Part shown: positions 20,700 to 33,517 of the stretch, one piece after another
How positions within the stretch are numbered: the stretch's first letter is position 1
Layout of the letters: every line of letters begins with the position of its first letter
Origin: Physcomitrium patens
Lineage: Eukaryota > Streptophyta > Bryopsida > Funariales > Funariaceae
Reading direction: 5' to 3'
Assembly (NCBI RefSeq): GCF_000002425.4
Contig: NC_037263.1
Location: 13,149,996 to 13,213,995 of the forward strand
DNA length: 64,000 nt
Translations under genes and position numbers: made by a program
The notes under the pieces: generated by a model
Told to the model about the DNA's origin: nothing
What the model saw: only the letters and a program-made list of their open reading frames with translations
Databases searched by the model: none

Positions 20700-22486
20700 A
20701 ACTCAAGAAATTTTATTTATGATATTTCATGCATTCTTCTTTTGAAATTTCAATGAGATGGGTGATTTGTTGAAATATCAAGTAATATTTCAAAATATCA
20801 AGAGATATTTTGAGATGTCATTACGAGTAAAATATCATCAAAAAACCATATGACTAAATTTTCTTATTATTTACATTGTGATTTATTGTGATTTATTACA
20901 AAAATTATTACTTGGTTAAAGTAATAATTATTTTTTTAACAAATAAATAGATAAATAGATAGGTGGTACTTTAAATAGATACATACAAATAGAAATTATT
21001 ATCTTTAATTAATATATATAATTAACTTATTCTTATTACTATATTATTTATTAATTTATATGTTAAAAATTATGTTTTTATAATTTTATAGTGATTTTTA
21101 AATGTGTGATTTTTTTCTTCTAAATCAATATTTTTTATATCAATTATTTATGATTATTAGAAAAAAATTAAAAAATTTAAATAGTTATTATGATGTCTTT
21201 ACATGGTAATTTTCTAAAAATTTCTTTAGAGATTCTATGATTGATTTTCTTTCAATAAATTTTAAAATAAATTATTTTTATTTTAGTTATAAATATTCTT
21301 TTTAAGAATTTATGCAAGTATTTCTCCTAAATTTGATTATAATTATGAAAAAATTATTCTATTCTATTTTATAAGTTAACCAACATCTTCAGCTCATAAA
21401 CATTAAGCTAGCTTTGCAATACAAAAGATTTATACTTTTTGATGGAGATATTTCAACTATTGATATTTTTAATTTTTGATATATTGATTTTTAATTTTGT
21501 GAGATTATGCACTTCATCTTGTAAAAAAAAATCTTTATTATTAAAATAATTTTTTTATAGTAAAAAAATAAACACCTATAAAAATTACATGTTTCATTTT
21601 CAATTTCAAAAAGATGGAAGTATGTAGATATATATATATATATATATATATATAGATATATATTGCAAACAAGCCATTGATTGAATCAAGATAAGCCAAT
21701 AACTTATAATCTATAAGAATTATGTTATATTTTACAAATCAAGCAAGTACATTCAATTAATGTATCTGTAAACTTATTTCAGATTTCTTGTTCAAAATTA
21801 AAAACGTCTTGTTAATACTTCTTATAAACTTTAACAATATAATCTATACAATTTTAGGATTATTATAAAAATAAAAAATAAATAAAAAATAAAAAGATAA
21901 TGTATTCAACACATTATATATAATATTTTTGTAAGAAGTCATTATTTATACATAGCCAATAGTTCAAATAGAAGATTAAAAAATTGAATAAAAGCAAGAA
22001 TCTGCTTATTTATAATTTTTATAATCAATAATTATTTATCTTGAATATATTTAAACTTCTATATATACTTGATATTTTTGTCATAACATCCAAAACATAT
22101 TTATTAAAAATAGTGATTTCATAAATATATATATATATATATATACACATACATATACCTCATATTTGTATGTATGGAATGAAAAAGAGGCAAAAAGTAC
22201 ATTTTTGTCATATTCAAATTCATAGAGGTGCAGTGCAAAGATGGTAGCTTGCATTCATCTTTATCTACATTGCTAAACATTATATTAATTGAATGTGAAA
22301 ACAAATAGATGTGAGTCAGTAAAAGAGGTGGCAACAGAGAGAAGAATGTTGAACTATTATAACAGAAATAGATATTTTAGAAAGTCCTAATTTTCTAAGA
22401 ATATATTAAAAGAAGGTAGTATATAATATATTGATAATATATTTTGTGTAATATTCAAATTTTCATTAATTTTTAACTAATCCTTT

Positions 22487-22545
<59 letters not shown>

Positions 22546-22872
22546 ATTTAAGATAAATTAAATATTATAAATTATCAAAAGTTTTCAAAGATCAATTGGA
22601 TCGTATTTTTAATTTTTTTTAAAAAAGTTAGAATACATAGCCATTTTCAAATTGTTGAGATAAAATTATTTATTTATTTATTTATTTAGTTTTTTGAGAA
22701 TGAAGTAAAAAAGAGACAATAGTTTTTGAATCTTACAAAGTGTATTATAAAGAAGATTTTACTTTTCTCCTTACTTTGACAAGGCATTTTGTACATATTG
22801 CATAATAATATCATATTTCTAAGGATAGAATTGGAATGTGATAAGATTATTTTTAACTTTTTTGTGGATTCC

Positions 22873-22905
<33 letters not shown>

Positions 22906-23162
22906 CAATCTTAGACTTTGAAAATTCACTTTGACTTCCCAAGTTCAATCAAGTCTTAAGTATATTGACTACTCTCAATAATTTTAACAATAATCTTAGT
23001 GATTTTCCATAGTGCTGATGAGACAATTTAGAAGCAAGTAATAGAAAATAGAAAATAAATAAAAATAAATATTATATTTAATAACAAGTATTGTCACAAA
23101 GTGACAAAAGAATGTAATTAAACATGGTTGTGGCATTGGTCAAAAGCAAATATTATAGAGTG
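20700..23162. other. AT-rich intergenic DNA with microsatellites
   Basis: (AT)n at 21626-21653, 22125-22144 and 22497-22521, the last running into (GT)n to 22545; a long A run at about 22879-22905. Open frames here are short and low-complexity and I do not call them genes. Confidence 0.6.
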
Positions 23163-23409
23163 TGTTGAGAATGTTGAGATAAACACAAGAATAGTTGGAA
23201 GTAATGTGCATACACACACAAAAGAGTGTATAGAAAGAGAGAGATCTTCTTATCTATATATTGATGTGGTTGTCTCTTGAATACAAAGAAAAAAAGAAAA
23301 AAAATAAACAATTTCTTTTCACTACATTTCAAACACTATAGCCATAGTATTTATTGTAAATTACAATAAATATTATAGAAAGAAGTAATTATATTTAATT
23401 CTTTTAATA
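23163..23409 (-). mobile_element. 3' LTR of the copia A element
   Basis: Minus-strand LTR of 247 bp matching 12260-12491. Its edge next to the element body reads AATA on the plus strand where AACA is expected. A pyrimidine tract at 23410-23423 is the PPT on the minus strand. Confidence 0.85.
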
Positions 23410-23609
23410 CTCTTCCTTACTTGTCATAATATTTATATAACATAAAATTTGCATAGAATTATGAGCTATACTTTTTTTTAATCTTACAAGATCAACAATT
23501 ATTACTACATTAAATGCTTATTTGAAAAAATCTTATTATATTCAAGAGTAAAATCATAGGTGAAGGAAAAAGAGTATAATATTATTTTTCTTAATTATTT
23601 ATAGAGTTC

Positions 23610-24305
23610 ATTAAACTTTCTTGCTTAAAAAAAATAAGTGGCTACATGCCAATGCCATAAATAAGTCAGCAATGGTTGCACAAAAGAAGAGCTTTGGTGA
23701 GAAGATCGGCAAGATTATTTGTAGATTCAATTTTTTTGATCTTAAGTGCTTGATTAATAATAAATTCATGGATATAATTAAAATACTTTGAATCAATATG
23801 CTTTGACATGTTGCCTTTAATGAAACCAACTTGCATCTATGCAATATAAGCACTATTATCTTTATATAAGATAGTTAGAAAATCATCATATAAAAGTCCA
23901 TAGGTTGTTTGAATGAATTTATCAATTGATTGCAATTAAATACATTCTCAAGATGCTTCATGTAAAGCAATAATTTTTACATGGTTAGGTGAAGTTGCAA
24001 TTATAGTTTGTTTGACTAATTTCTAAGATATTGCAGTTCCATATTTTAAGAATATATAGCATGTTTGAGACTTAACTATTGTAATATTAGATTTATATTT
24101 TGCATCACAATATCTAACCAATTATAGATCTACAAATTGTGTGTAGTATAATCCTAAGTTTCAATACTTTTAAATAACATAATAAATATTTGATGCCATT
24201 TCAATATCGTAGTATTAAAGGTGCACTATATCTTGCAAGAATATTAACTATAAATATAATATCTAATCTTATAGATGTAGTTAAATATAAAAATGCTCCA
24301 ACTAT
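23610..24305 (-). pseudogene. Copia A RT end and RNase H with stops
   Basis: Conceptual reading: VGAFLYLTTSIRLDIIF, NGIKYLLCYLK, SQTCYIFLKYGTAIS, ALHEASRECI, then KGNMSKHIDSKYFNYIHEF and ESTNNLADLLTKALLLCNH. These are the standard blocks of copia RNase H in order, with several stops. Confidence 0.85.
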
Positions 24306-25650
24306 TGTCATATTACATGTTGTCTTATTTGGAAATGCATTGGGCATCTAGTTGTAGAAGGTGAAGTTGTGTTTTACAAATATTCAAGAAATCCTAATAG
24401 GTTCTACTAATAAAAGAATAATACAATTCAAATTTTAATTCAAAATTACTTAAAGCTAGTACAAAGTGCTCAAAAAAATTCTTCATAGAAACCTCAACTA
24501 CATATAAAATCCAATTACCTTATTACTTTCATAATTAGGTAATTTTGATTTTTCTTTGTAAGCCATAACCCTAGTCAGTGAGCTTTGGCAAGCTATAGCT
24601 CCTAATTTGATTCTTTACTTAGTCCAAAATTTTTCACAAAAATGCTACCATAAGTCTTTTACATGCTCAAAAAAATTCAGTCCAATCCAATTTACAAATT
24701 GTAAAAAGAAATCCAAAAACCACATTGATGTCACTTAGCTGCCAACTTGAAAATTCATGTAGTTGTTCTAGTAGCAATTTTTCCTTCTTCAAATATTAAA
24801 TTCAATTCAAAATCGGTGTATATTTTGATATTAAAGTCTTCTAATACCATGCCAAATTTCATTTTGATCCAACTAGTAGATTTTTAGATATCATAGAAAT
24901 CCTACAAAATCCCAAAGTGCCAACTTCTAATATCTTCTTGTACCAAAATCCAAATATTTCTCATTTGCACTATTAGATTAAGACAAAATTTTATACACAC
25001 TTATCAAACCTTATCAACTAAGTATTATCAAATTTTAAACTATAGATGTGACACCAATTGTACAAACTAGCCAAGAATGCTAGCTCTAATTGTATTGTAT
25101 AAATTCCAAATCATTGATACAATCTTTGATTTTGAGCAATAATTACAAAGTCATTCGAAACCCTTTGAAAAAAAGCCTTATATTTTTCGAATTAGCTTAA
25201 AGATAGCTCCCAAATTCTAATTTTTGAGCTTCAAATGCCTCCTTATTTTTTCCTAGGTAATCATTTTAGTGGCTAGAGGTTTGATTTCAACCTTGTCCTA
25301 CAAATGGTCGATCCCTAGATATCAATCTAACCTATCATAGGAGTTTTTTAGTCCAATCTTATCCTCAATTTAATCCTAGTATTAACCATATTAACTATTT
25401 ATCTCTCTTAACTTGGTTTTATCAATTTATAGCCTTTCTAAGGTAGTAAAAGAATTTCTACAATCTAGAAGGTAAAATTATTAACCAACTTTTAATCTAT
25501 TAGCTATTAAGATAAGAAAATAAACTAAAAAGTATTTATAAAAGCCATTTTTAAAATATATTGAATTATTATTAAACTAAAATGATTAGATATTAATTAG
25601 AAATTTATTTTTGATTATATTTTCATCATATAGTTGTATCACAATATGAT
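24306..25650 (+). mobile_element. TG...CA repeat (probable solo LTR) inside copia A pol, with target duplication
   Basis: Starts TGTCATATTACATG and ends near GTATCACAATATGAT. The five bases on both sides are ACTAT (24301-24305 and 25651-25655). Taking out the insert and one ACTAT rejoins the copia frame exactly on the minus strand, reading LVIVGAFLYL, which is what the family has. Length 1345 bp. It contains no recognised frame. A 5-bp duplication and TG...CA ends fit an LTR; calling it a solo LTR is inference, since no internal region was seen. Confidence 0.85.
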
Positions 25651-25655
25651 ACTAT

Positions 25656-26400
25656 AACAAGGTATGGATATTGATGTCTTAATACTTTTTCTTCTTTCTT
25701 GCTTGAATAATATGGATTATCACCATCACAACCACATCCAACTATAGGTGTTGATAATAGATAAGTATTAATCATATTAAATCTTTGAAAAATTTGTTTA
25801 ATATGCATTAGTCAATAAAAAAATATACTACCATTTGTGAAATGTATATTTTGAAGATCAATGCAAAAGTTATTTTTTCTAGCATTTTCATCTCAAATTT
25901 ATGGATAAATAGGTTAGTAGCTACAACGCATGCAAATCTAATATCCATTAAATTAAAAACATCAGTATATACAGTAATGATCAAAAAATTAGTTTTATCT
26001 CATTTGATAAATAAGTAAGGATTTAATCAATTATTTATCAACTTATTTGTAATTAAATAATTTCAAAGATATTGATATCATATGCATCTAGATTATTTTA
26101 GATCATACAAGATCTTGTATAATTTAATACCACAATATTGTTTATTTGGAGTTCTTGTTTTCAAACTTTTATTTAAATATTTGCATCAAAAAAACCATAT
26201 AAATATGTAATTATCACATTCATGAGATGCATCTTAAGAATACCATGAATTATTATTCTAATAATATATCAAAATATAATTGAATCCATGATTGAATAAT
26301 ACATGGATTTATAATTAATGCCAAATTGTTGAATAAATCTTAGGGCAAGAAGACAAGCTTTATTGTCGATTATTTGATCTTTAATATCTTTCTTGTATAT
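25656..26400 (-). pseudogene. Copia A reverse transcriptase, decayed
   Basis: Reading leftwards: LRFIQQFGINY, HLMNVIITYLYGFFDANI (the block around the first catalytic Asp, here Asn), then QIFQRFNMINTYLLSTPIVG at the C-terminus. The YVDD block is not readable. Many stops. Confidence 0.7.
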
Positions 26401-26550
26401 TAATATCACCTTATATCTTACAAAGCAAGATTTAAGAGTATTTATAATTAGACCAAAGTTATTTTTATTTTACAAAGACGCATATTCCTTCTTAATAGAA
26501 ATTTTCTATTTTAATTAATCAAAGAAATGTATCACTTCTTCAGTGGTTTG

Positions 26551-27690
26551 CAATTCAGAATCCTCTTCCTTGCAAAAAAGAATTTATTCAATCATGCATG
26601 GACATATCATCATTAATTGAAGGTTCCATAGGTTTAATAGAAACTTCTATGAAAATAATACCAAAATCAATAATATATCAATTCAATCCTTCTTGCACTA
26701 TAATAGTCTTCAAAAGATTTTGATGCAAATTCTTTTATATTTTCTATCTGTAATGTTTTGATAGGATAATTAAGAAAATATGCTCTAAAATAAATAAGCA
26801 TAGATATAAGATTTTCAAACACTATATTTTGAATTAATAATAATATAATATATAATTTTTTGTTTAATGCATCAACAAGGACCAAAAAATAATGAAATGA
26901 TCTAGATATTGGATTAATAGGACCACAAATATTACCATGTAATTTTTTAAGCATTGGTGGTAATTCTCATGGAAGTTTTTAAATTGAAGGCCAAACAATC
27001 ATCTTGCTTTACATACATACATGATATAATTCTATAGAATCTATATTTGTAAGTTTTAAATTATGTCTAATTATACATGAAATTATCTTCTAAAATAATG
27101 TGGATCTTAGATGTCTCAATCATCTATGCAAGAAAGAAATGCAACCTTTGTGATAGATGATGCAAAATTAAATATAATAGAAGGCCGAATTACAATCTGA
27201 TATAAATCATTTATTATAATAAAGGTTTTTTTAACAACTTTATGATTCTATATAAGAACCAAAGCTTCCTGCCTATCTAAAATGGCAGTTGAGAGGTGAT
27301 AACTATTGACATGCATATCTTAATAACTAATCAATTTTTGACGTACTGAGGGTGCAAACATTGCATGTTTATATTTTATAATGGAACTTGTAAGCAATTT
27401 TACCATTGCTATTCCTTCTTGGAAACAAAATGCATTTTCTCCAGCCATGGTCATCAAATTTCTAATTTGTTAAGTTGAAGATTTTTTAGTAAAAGACCGT
27501 CTATGTTGTAGGATACTATGTGTTATTGCAAAATCAATGCATGCATCATTTAATTCATCATTAGAGGTTTTGTCATTCATATAAGCCTCTAAATCATCAA
27601 TACTAATTGAGTCGAGAAATGCATCTATGATATGAACTTCATTAGCTTCAATATGAAGTTTCTTATTTTTTTTATAATATTTTAATAAAG
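26551..27690 (-). pseudogene. Copia A protease and integrase, decayed
   Basis: Protease trace ACIDFAITHSILQHRRSF (near 27500-27560), an altered D-S-x-T site. The core of integrase starts at about 26954: LHGNICGPINPISRSFHYFL, YPIKTLQIENIKEFASKSFE, with the second catalytic Asp changed to Glu (LQIEN in place of LRLDN). Confidence 0.7.
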
Positions 27691-28610
27691 TATTTTAAAA
27701 TATAGCACACATATTCTAAATATCTAATCATCCCACATTTATGACATGAATATATCTTTGATTTTATTTTTTACTACAATTAATAGTAGAATATTTATTC
27801 TTTTTATATGGATGAAAATAATCACAACTATGATTGCCTTGGTACTTATGAGTACCTTTCTTATATTTATATAATTTTTTCTTAGACTTTGAAATATTAA
27901 ATGTATAAAATTCTAGAACAAAGATTCCAATAAAACAAGCTTCTACATTACGCAAGAATAGCTCATTTTGTTTCTCCATAAGAAATAGATAGGACATGAG
28001 ATCAAGATGACTTTGAAATTTCATGTTCCTATATTATTGTACAAGTATAGTAGATGCAAAAGGAAATGTAGAGAGTTTTTTCAATCATTTCTTCTTTAGA
28101 AATGCTTTATCCATACAACCATAGTTATAAGACAATATAATATATTTTCTAGTTGAAAGCTTTTAAATTTGAAAAAATTTAAGACACATAAATGTGTCCA
28201 ATCATAATGTGCACTAAAAAAGAAAATGGTCTTTTAATGATCAAACCTAGATTTAAGTTTCTCTCAAAGCTCAATTGAATCTTTCACTTTCAAATATTGA
28301 TGTTACAATGCAAGTACACGATGACAATAAAAGAAAAGAAGTGCTTTCTAATGGATAGCAAAAAAAATAGAAGTACTTATAATAGAAGATTCTTCAAATA
28401 AAATTACATCTAAGAGTTATTTTGCAAATAAAATTTTTTTGCCATTTTTACCTATAATAAGTAATTATTTCCATCAATATCCAATGATGGAAACAGAAGA
28501 GCTTGAAAATGTTGGAATATAGTAGTATTAATTGGAACCATAGTAGAAGTAGTTGAGGATGTTGAAGTATTCATTATAAATAAATTTATAAAAAAATATA
28601 TAAGATTAAG
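27691..28610 (-). pseudogene. Copia A gag, decayed
   Basis: A start-like block MNTSTSSTTSTMVPINTT and FPSLDIDGNNYLL (28606-28452) is the typical copia gag N-terminus. A Lys-rich stretch with CDYFHPYKK (27764-27870) and a C-x-x-C trace near 27740 mark the nucleocapsid end. Frames are broken between. Confidence 0.65.
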
Positions 28611-28701
28611 GAGAAAAAGTTGAATAAAATGCACCTTAAAATGTAAAGCCAAATAAAATAATAAAATTGAATTTGAAATCAAAAATATCAAAAATTTGAA
28701 G

Positions 28702-28738
<37 letters not shown>

Positions 28739-28882
28739 AAAAATAAAAGTGTGCAATGGACTGTGACAATAGTGGTAGATAGAGGAAATAATGGCAGATG
28801 GTAGTGGCAAATGGCAAGGCATGGTAGTTGATAGTAGGATATAGCAACTTGATAAGATCCAACAATCAATAGCAAGGCACAG

Positions 28883-30525
28883 TGTCGTATTATGTATATT
28901 CTTGCTTGAGAATGCATTAGGTGCCTAAATGTGGAAGGTGAGTAGAAATGCAAGAACAATCCTATCAAGTTTAATAGAATCTTAAATGACCTTAAGTAAC
29001 TTTAATAATTATAATCAAACTTTGACCAATCCAAAATAAATTTAAAAGAAGTTATGAAAGAAACACAAAGAAGTTTGAAACTAATTTCAAAGAAAAATAA
29101 CAAAAAATCTTTAAAAAATATAAAAATAAACTTTTAAAGAAATAATAATAATTTAAAAGAAATATTAGAAATTAAAATCTTTAAAGAAATAATAAAGAAT
29201 CCTAAAAAAATATTAAAAATAAAAATTTTAATATAACTCTAATTAAAATTCTAATTGAACCTTAATCAAATCTTAGATCAAATCCTAATTGAAACCCTAA
29301 TTGGACCTTAATCAAATCTTATATCAAATCCTAATAAAATCCTAATAAAATCTTAAATCTTAGACAAATCCTAGACAAATCCTAATTAACCTTTAGTCAA
29401 GTTCTAAACCAAATCTCAAGAAAATCCTAATCTTAACCAAATCCTAGACCAAATCCTAAGCCTAAACCAATCATAGACAAATCCTTAACCAAATCCTATA
29501 GCAAATTAGAACCTTGACAACTAATAATCAAACCATTGATATCAACTCAAAATTTATATACTTCTTAATATCTTACTTAGGAATAAGTATGAGAAAGTTG
29601 AAATTGATCACAATTATCAATTAAGAAAAATACAAGATAATCTAATTGGGTATTGGGCGGCCTCCTACTCCAACCTGAATGTTGAACTTCCAACACCAAC
29701 ATCTCCTTCTTGAACCATTGAATTGCTTTCAAATTTCACCTAAATATTAAAAATTAAGTCTAGTATTCATATAAAAAAATTCACTTCAATCCAATTGGTA
29801 AATTGCTAAAGATCTTAGAAACACTCAATGACCTTCAAATTCCAATTTTTGAGACCTCAATCTATAAAACATTTTACACACTTCAATCTATTTGTTTGTT
29901 TTACCTCAAAATTTTCACACATTTAAAACTAGTACACCAACACACTATCCAAAATTCACCCACATACATACCACAAAACTCAAGAAATCCTCAAATTTGT
30001 AAACATAGTTTTGTTTTTCAAAATCTAAATCAATTAAGAACATCACTAATTTTGAAAATCCCTCAAAAAATTAATATTAATTCAATTGATATAAAATCAA
30101 CGCCCAAAAATCTTTCTTCAATTTTTCTTCAAAATTCCACTCTCCAATCTAACGAAAAAAACTCCAAAGTTGCCATATGGATGTAGTTTTATGTCTCAAG
30201 GTCTAATTTTGACCTAAATTGACAATTAATCCTCTCTCGGTATTAATTTTTAGTAATTTGAGATAATTTTACTTTATATTATTATTAAATCTCTCTTAAA
30301 CATGCTTATATTAATTTATTATCTCATTTATTTTGATTTGGCTCATTTATGCTTCTTCAAAATAAATAGAAGTCTCTTCTACAAAAAAATAGAATTAAAA
30401 CTAAATCTTTTATTATCTTTCTATCTTTTATCTTTATTTTTTCTACTATATCTTTTTGCTAAGATTTTCTATAATAACATCCATATTGTTTATTTTTTAC
30501 TATATAATTGTATTACCATACAACA
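28883..30525 (+). mobile_element. TG...CA repeat copy 2 in the copia A leader (1643 bp)
   Basis: Starts TGTCGTATTATG, ends CCATACAACA. Matches 38990-40433 along most of its length and the copies at 24306 and 30562. It contains a long stretch of CCTAA-type repeats (about 29230-29520). No target duplication could be fixed (flanks CACAG and ATGGC). Confidence 0.75.
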
Positions 30526-30561
30526 ATGGCAACTTACTAGTAGGATCATAAAAATAGGCAA

Positions 30562-31880
30562 TGTCATATAGCGTGATTTGCTATCTGTGAATACACTAGG
30601 TATCTAGCTGTAGAGAGTTAAGCTTAAACCTTTATATGAATCTTGTCTTAGCTTCTAAAACTCCTTTATTTTGCATTAAACTCAAAATATAACAAAATCC
30701 CTTGAAAACATATTTTTCCCGCAAAGGATTTTCTCTTCCCGAATTTTAGAAATTCATAACTCTTGATCTAACTGTTCAATTTGTCTAAAATTTATAGGGT
30801 AGATAGAATTCACCCTTAAGTTTTATTACAAAAAAACCAACTGTAAATTCACTTCCAATCTTCTATCATCTAAAAAACCCTAGTAGACGCTCTAAATCCT
30901 AATTTACAAGCACCTGAGCACTATTTTCTTAATATCTCAAGAAGTTAATATTCAAATGTCATCAAACTTATATATAAAATTTATTAATATGAATATACAC
31001 ATTTCCTGAAATTTTGAGCCAAAACCTTGTCAAATTGCTCAAGATACAACAACTAGTAAATCGGGTTACTTACTACCCTTAGATTGCATGCACTAACTTC
31101 AAAATCCAATAACTCCTTCACTTCAACTTGGAATCTAGCAAGCAGTATGCAAAAAGTGTAGCCACAAAAGTGCTCTCTCTAGTTGCAGTTGCTAATCCTC
31201 AATTGCCCTCTGTATGCATGCGTTATGCTAAAAAGAGTGACAGTAGCTCCCACATCAACACCTTAACTTTGAGCGCCTATATCTCCTTCATATAAACTCC
31301 AAATCATACAAAACTTGTACCAAAACCATAGCCAAAAACCTAAACTTCCTGACCCTGGCCTTCAAAGCTCAAATGGCCCCGAAAAACTAACCCTAATTCC
31401 TAATATGGCCTCGGGCAGCCTCCTCAAAGCTCATTGGTCATGATTTTTACCAATAGGAATGGAGATTTTCATCATCCATCTCTATTCATCTATATTGGTG
31501 CCCTAATTACTCCTTTTGCTACCAAAACCCTTCTTCAATCCTTTTTCTTATAAGATTTATATAATTTATACTCTAAACATCAAATAAAAGAACTAAAATA
31601 AGTTTTCAAATGTCATCAATGTCTAACATAGGTGACTCTAAATATTTAGAAGTTACTATCAACCAAAACCAATTTTAAAACCCACTATCAAAAAGAAAAT
31701 TAAAGTTATACAAATTTTGTATTAATTTTTTTAAACAACCTCTTTTCAAGATAATAATCAAATTATATTCTACAACCAATTAAAATCTACTAATATGGCT
31801 CTCAGCATGTTACTTAATAAATTATATATTAAGTACATAATTACATTATTTTCATATAGTAGCCGAACCACAACACGACA
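30562..31880 (+). mobile_element. TG...CA repeat copy 3, same orientation, 36 bp after copy 2
   Basis: Starts TGTCATATAGCG and ends CACAACACGACA, 1319 bp. Shares the early block CACTAGGTATCTAGCTGT with the other copies. The middle is less AT-rich than the surroundings. With copy 2 it could be an LTR pair with almost no interior, or two separate insertions. Confidence 0.65.
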
Positions 31881-32022
31881 GCATGACAAGGGCATAGTAG
31901 GTAGGATGTAGAGTACAAAGCAATGTAGTGTAGAAAAAAAAACATGGAAAAAGCAAAGGATAAGGTACATACAAGTTTTTAAGAACCAAGACTAGTGCAT
32001 AGGAGTAGTCATGGTGATAACG

Positions 32023-32263
32023 TGTTGAGAATGTTTGGAGAGACATAAGAGTAGCTGGAAGTAATGTACATACACAAGAGAGTGTATAGAAGGAGAGAGA
32101 GCTTTTAATCTATTTATGGATGTGGTTGTCTCTTATATATAAAGAGAAGGAGAAAAGATAAACGATTTCTCTTCACTACATTCCAAATACTATAGCCACA
32201 GCATTTATTGTAAACTACAATAAATATTATAGAGAGTGGTGGCTACATTTAATGCTCTCAATA
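32023..32263 (-). mobile_element. 5' LTR of the copia A element
   Basis: 241 bp matching the LTR at 12260-12491 in reverse. Inward of it the sense strand reads CGTTATCACCATGAC, so this family seems not to use a TGG-type primer site either; the primer is unknown. Confidence 0.85.
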
Positions 32264-33160
32264 GAATGAGACACCACTAAACAACATAGAAGACCCACTT
32301 CTATTATTGAACAAACAAAACAATTTTTTTTAAAATCCTTTATTTTATTCAGTACTATTATATTGAAAATGGAAAAACCTTTGACTATTTAATACACAAA
32401 TGCAATGCATTTATAAAAGCAAGTGCAACAAATTACTTACTCAGATTTCAAAGACTATTTTGCAACAAGTTGCAATCATCCAATAGCATTAACACCAATT
32501 ATACTATTTTCATAAATCAAAATAAAAAAAAATACACAAAATTTATTTGTTAAGGAATTCCGAGTGAAGAATTCAGAGCCACAAGAAAGGATATTAATTA
32601 TTCCTCCAACAAAACTGCTCCATCAGGAAGTCACACAGTCAAGAGTCTAAAACCCATTCCGGCAGTATTCGAATCGTCGTCCTCTTCGAAGTCTACGTTG
32701 AGTCCATTGGGAGCAGCCACTCTACTCTGGTAACTGAAGGGGTTTGACATTTTCGAAACCCGGATGGCTTAAGTAGGAGAAAGTGGATGTGGGAAAGGCG
32801 CGACGCCATGGCGACCGACGCGCGGTGATGGACACGACGGCGACGACGCTGGGCGTGAGCAGGAGGATCGCTGGCACGTCGGGCCACTACTACTCGGGGA
32901 TCTCCCCACTTGGGTTTCTCGCAGGGCGCCGGAAATCCATCAACAGAAGCATCAGAAGCATCAACATCAGCATCATGTTCTCTCTCTCGCACCTGGGACG
33001 CGCCATTCAATGGCCCACATAATATCCCTCTGCAGATGTCCCTTCCTCGTGCGCTAATCATCACCCATCACTCGCATTTCCTGCTGTTGTTGTTGCTGCT
33101 GTTGGATCACAGGCTTTACTGGAATGATCCATGAGCGTGTGAGTGGTGGTGGTACCTACA
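32264..33160. other. Transition from AT-rich DNA to the GC-rich gene island
   Basis: From about 32640 the sequence becomes GC-rich and coding-like on both strands, but no frame carries a known domain. It may be promoter and leader of the sugar-transporter gene or the remains of a neighbouring gene. Confidence 0.4.
32631..32750 (-). CDS. Possible small ORF or terminal exon, 39 codons, unknown
   Basis: On the minus strand an ATG at 32750 opens 39 codons (MSNPFSYQSR start, an acidic FEEDDDSN run, end MGFRLLTV). A pyrimidine-rich CTTAAG, acceptor-like, lies about 20 bases upstream, and an in-frame TAA would fall at that point, so it may be a last exon or a small peptide. I know no family for it. 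Confidence 0.2.
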   Translation of the reverse strand: MSNPFSYQSRVAAPNGLNVDFEEDDDSNTAGMGFRLLTV

Positions 33161-33517
33161 AGCGGGACATTCGGTAACCGAGGTGGGTTTTTTCTCTTCT
33201 TTTTTCTTTTTTCTTCGCGCGCGCGCTTTGTGAAAGGAAGTGGGTGTGCTGTGCGGGGATTCTGTGTGTTGTAGGTGTTGTTGTTATGATGCTGCGCGTG
33301 TTTGATTTGGGTGGTGGTGGGAGATGGTGATCTGTGGGGTGGTGGGAGATGGTGGCCTGTGGGGTGGTGGGTATCGAGGGGTGGGTTTTGGGCTGGGCGA
33401 GCGAGAGAGAGAGGGTTTCTTGATGTCGTCTGGGGTGATTTGAGCCAATGTCGGCAGGAATTGGTGGCAGGAAGGTGAGAATTGCGAGAGGTGGAGATTC
33501 GGGAGGAGAGGGGCGCA

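Larger units (their letters stand above)
23163..32263 (-). mobile_element. Whole, decayed Ty1/copia family A element with three nested insertions
   Basis: Reading leftwards: 5' LTR 32263-32023, leader, gag start near 28606, zinc-knuckle region near 27740-27830, protease near 27500-27560, integrase near 26954-26667, RT near 26400-25656, RNase H 24305-23620, PPT, 3' LTR 23409-23163. Three TG...CA insertions (24306-25650, 28883-30525, 30562-31880) add 4307 bp; without them it is about 4.8 kb, normal for copia. Flanks GAGTG (23158-23162) and GAATG (32264-32268) fit a 5-bp target duplication with one transition. Stops and frameshifts throughout mean it is dead. Confidence 0.85.

Noticed and set aside
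28636..28968. Frame with a poly-Lys stretch near the copia gag
   Set aside because: Made by the T run at 28705-28736; only the separate gag N-terminal block is meaningful.
30557..31885. Target duplication for repeat copy 3
   Set aside because: Flanks GGCAA and GCATG do not match; shifting the ends by one to eight bases gives only weak 3/5 or 4/5 fits.
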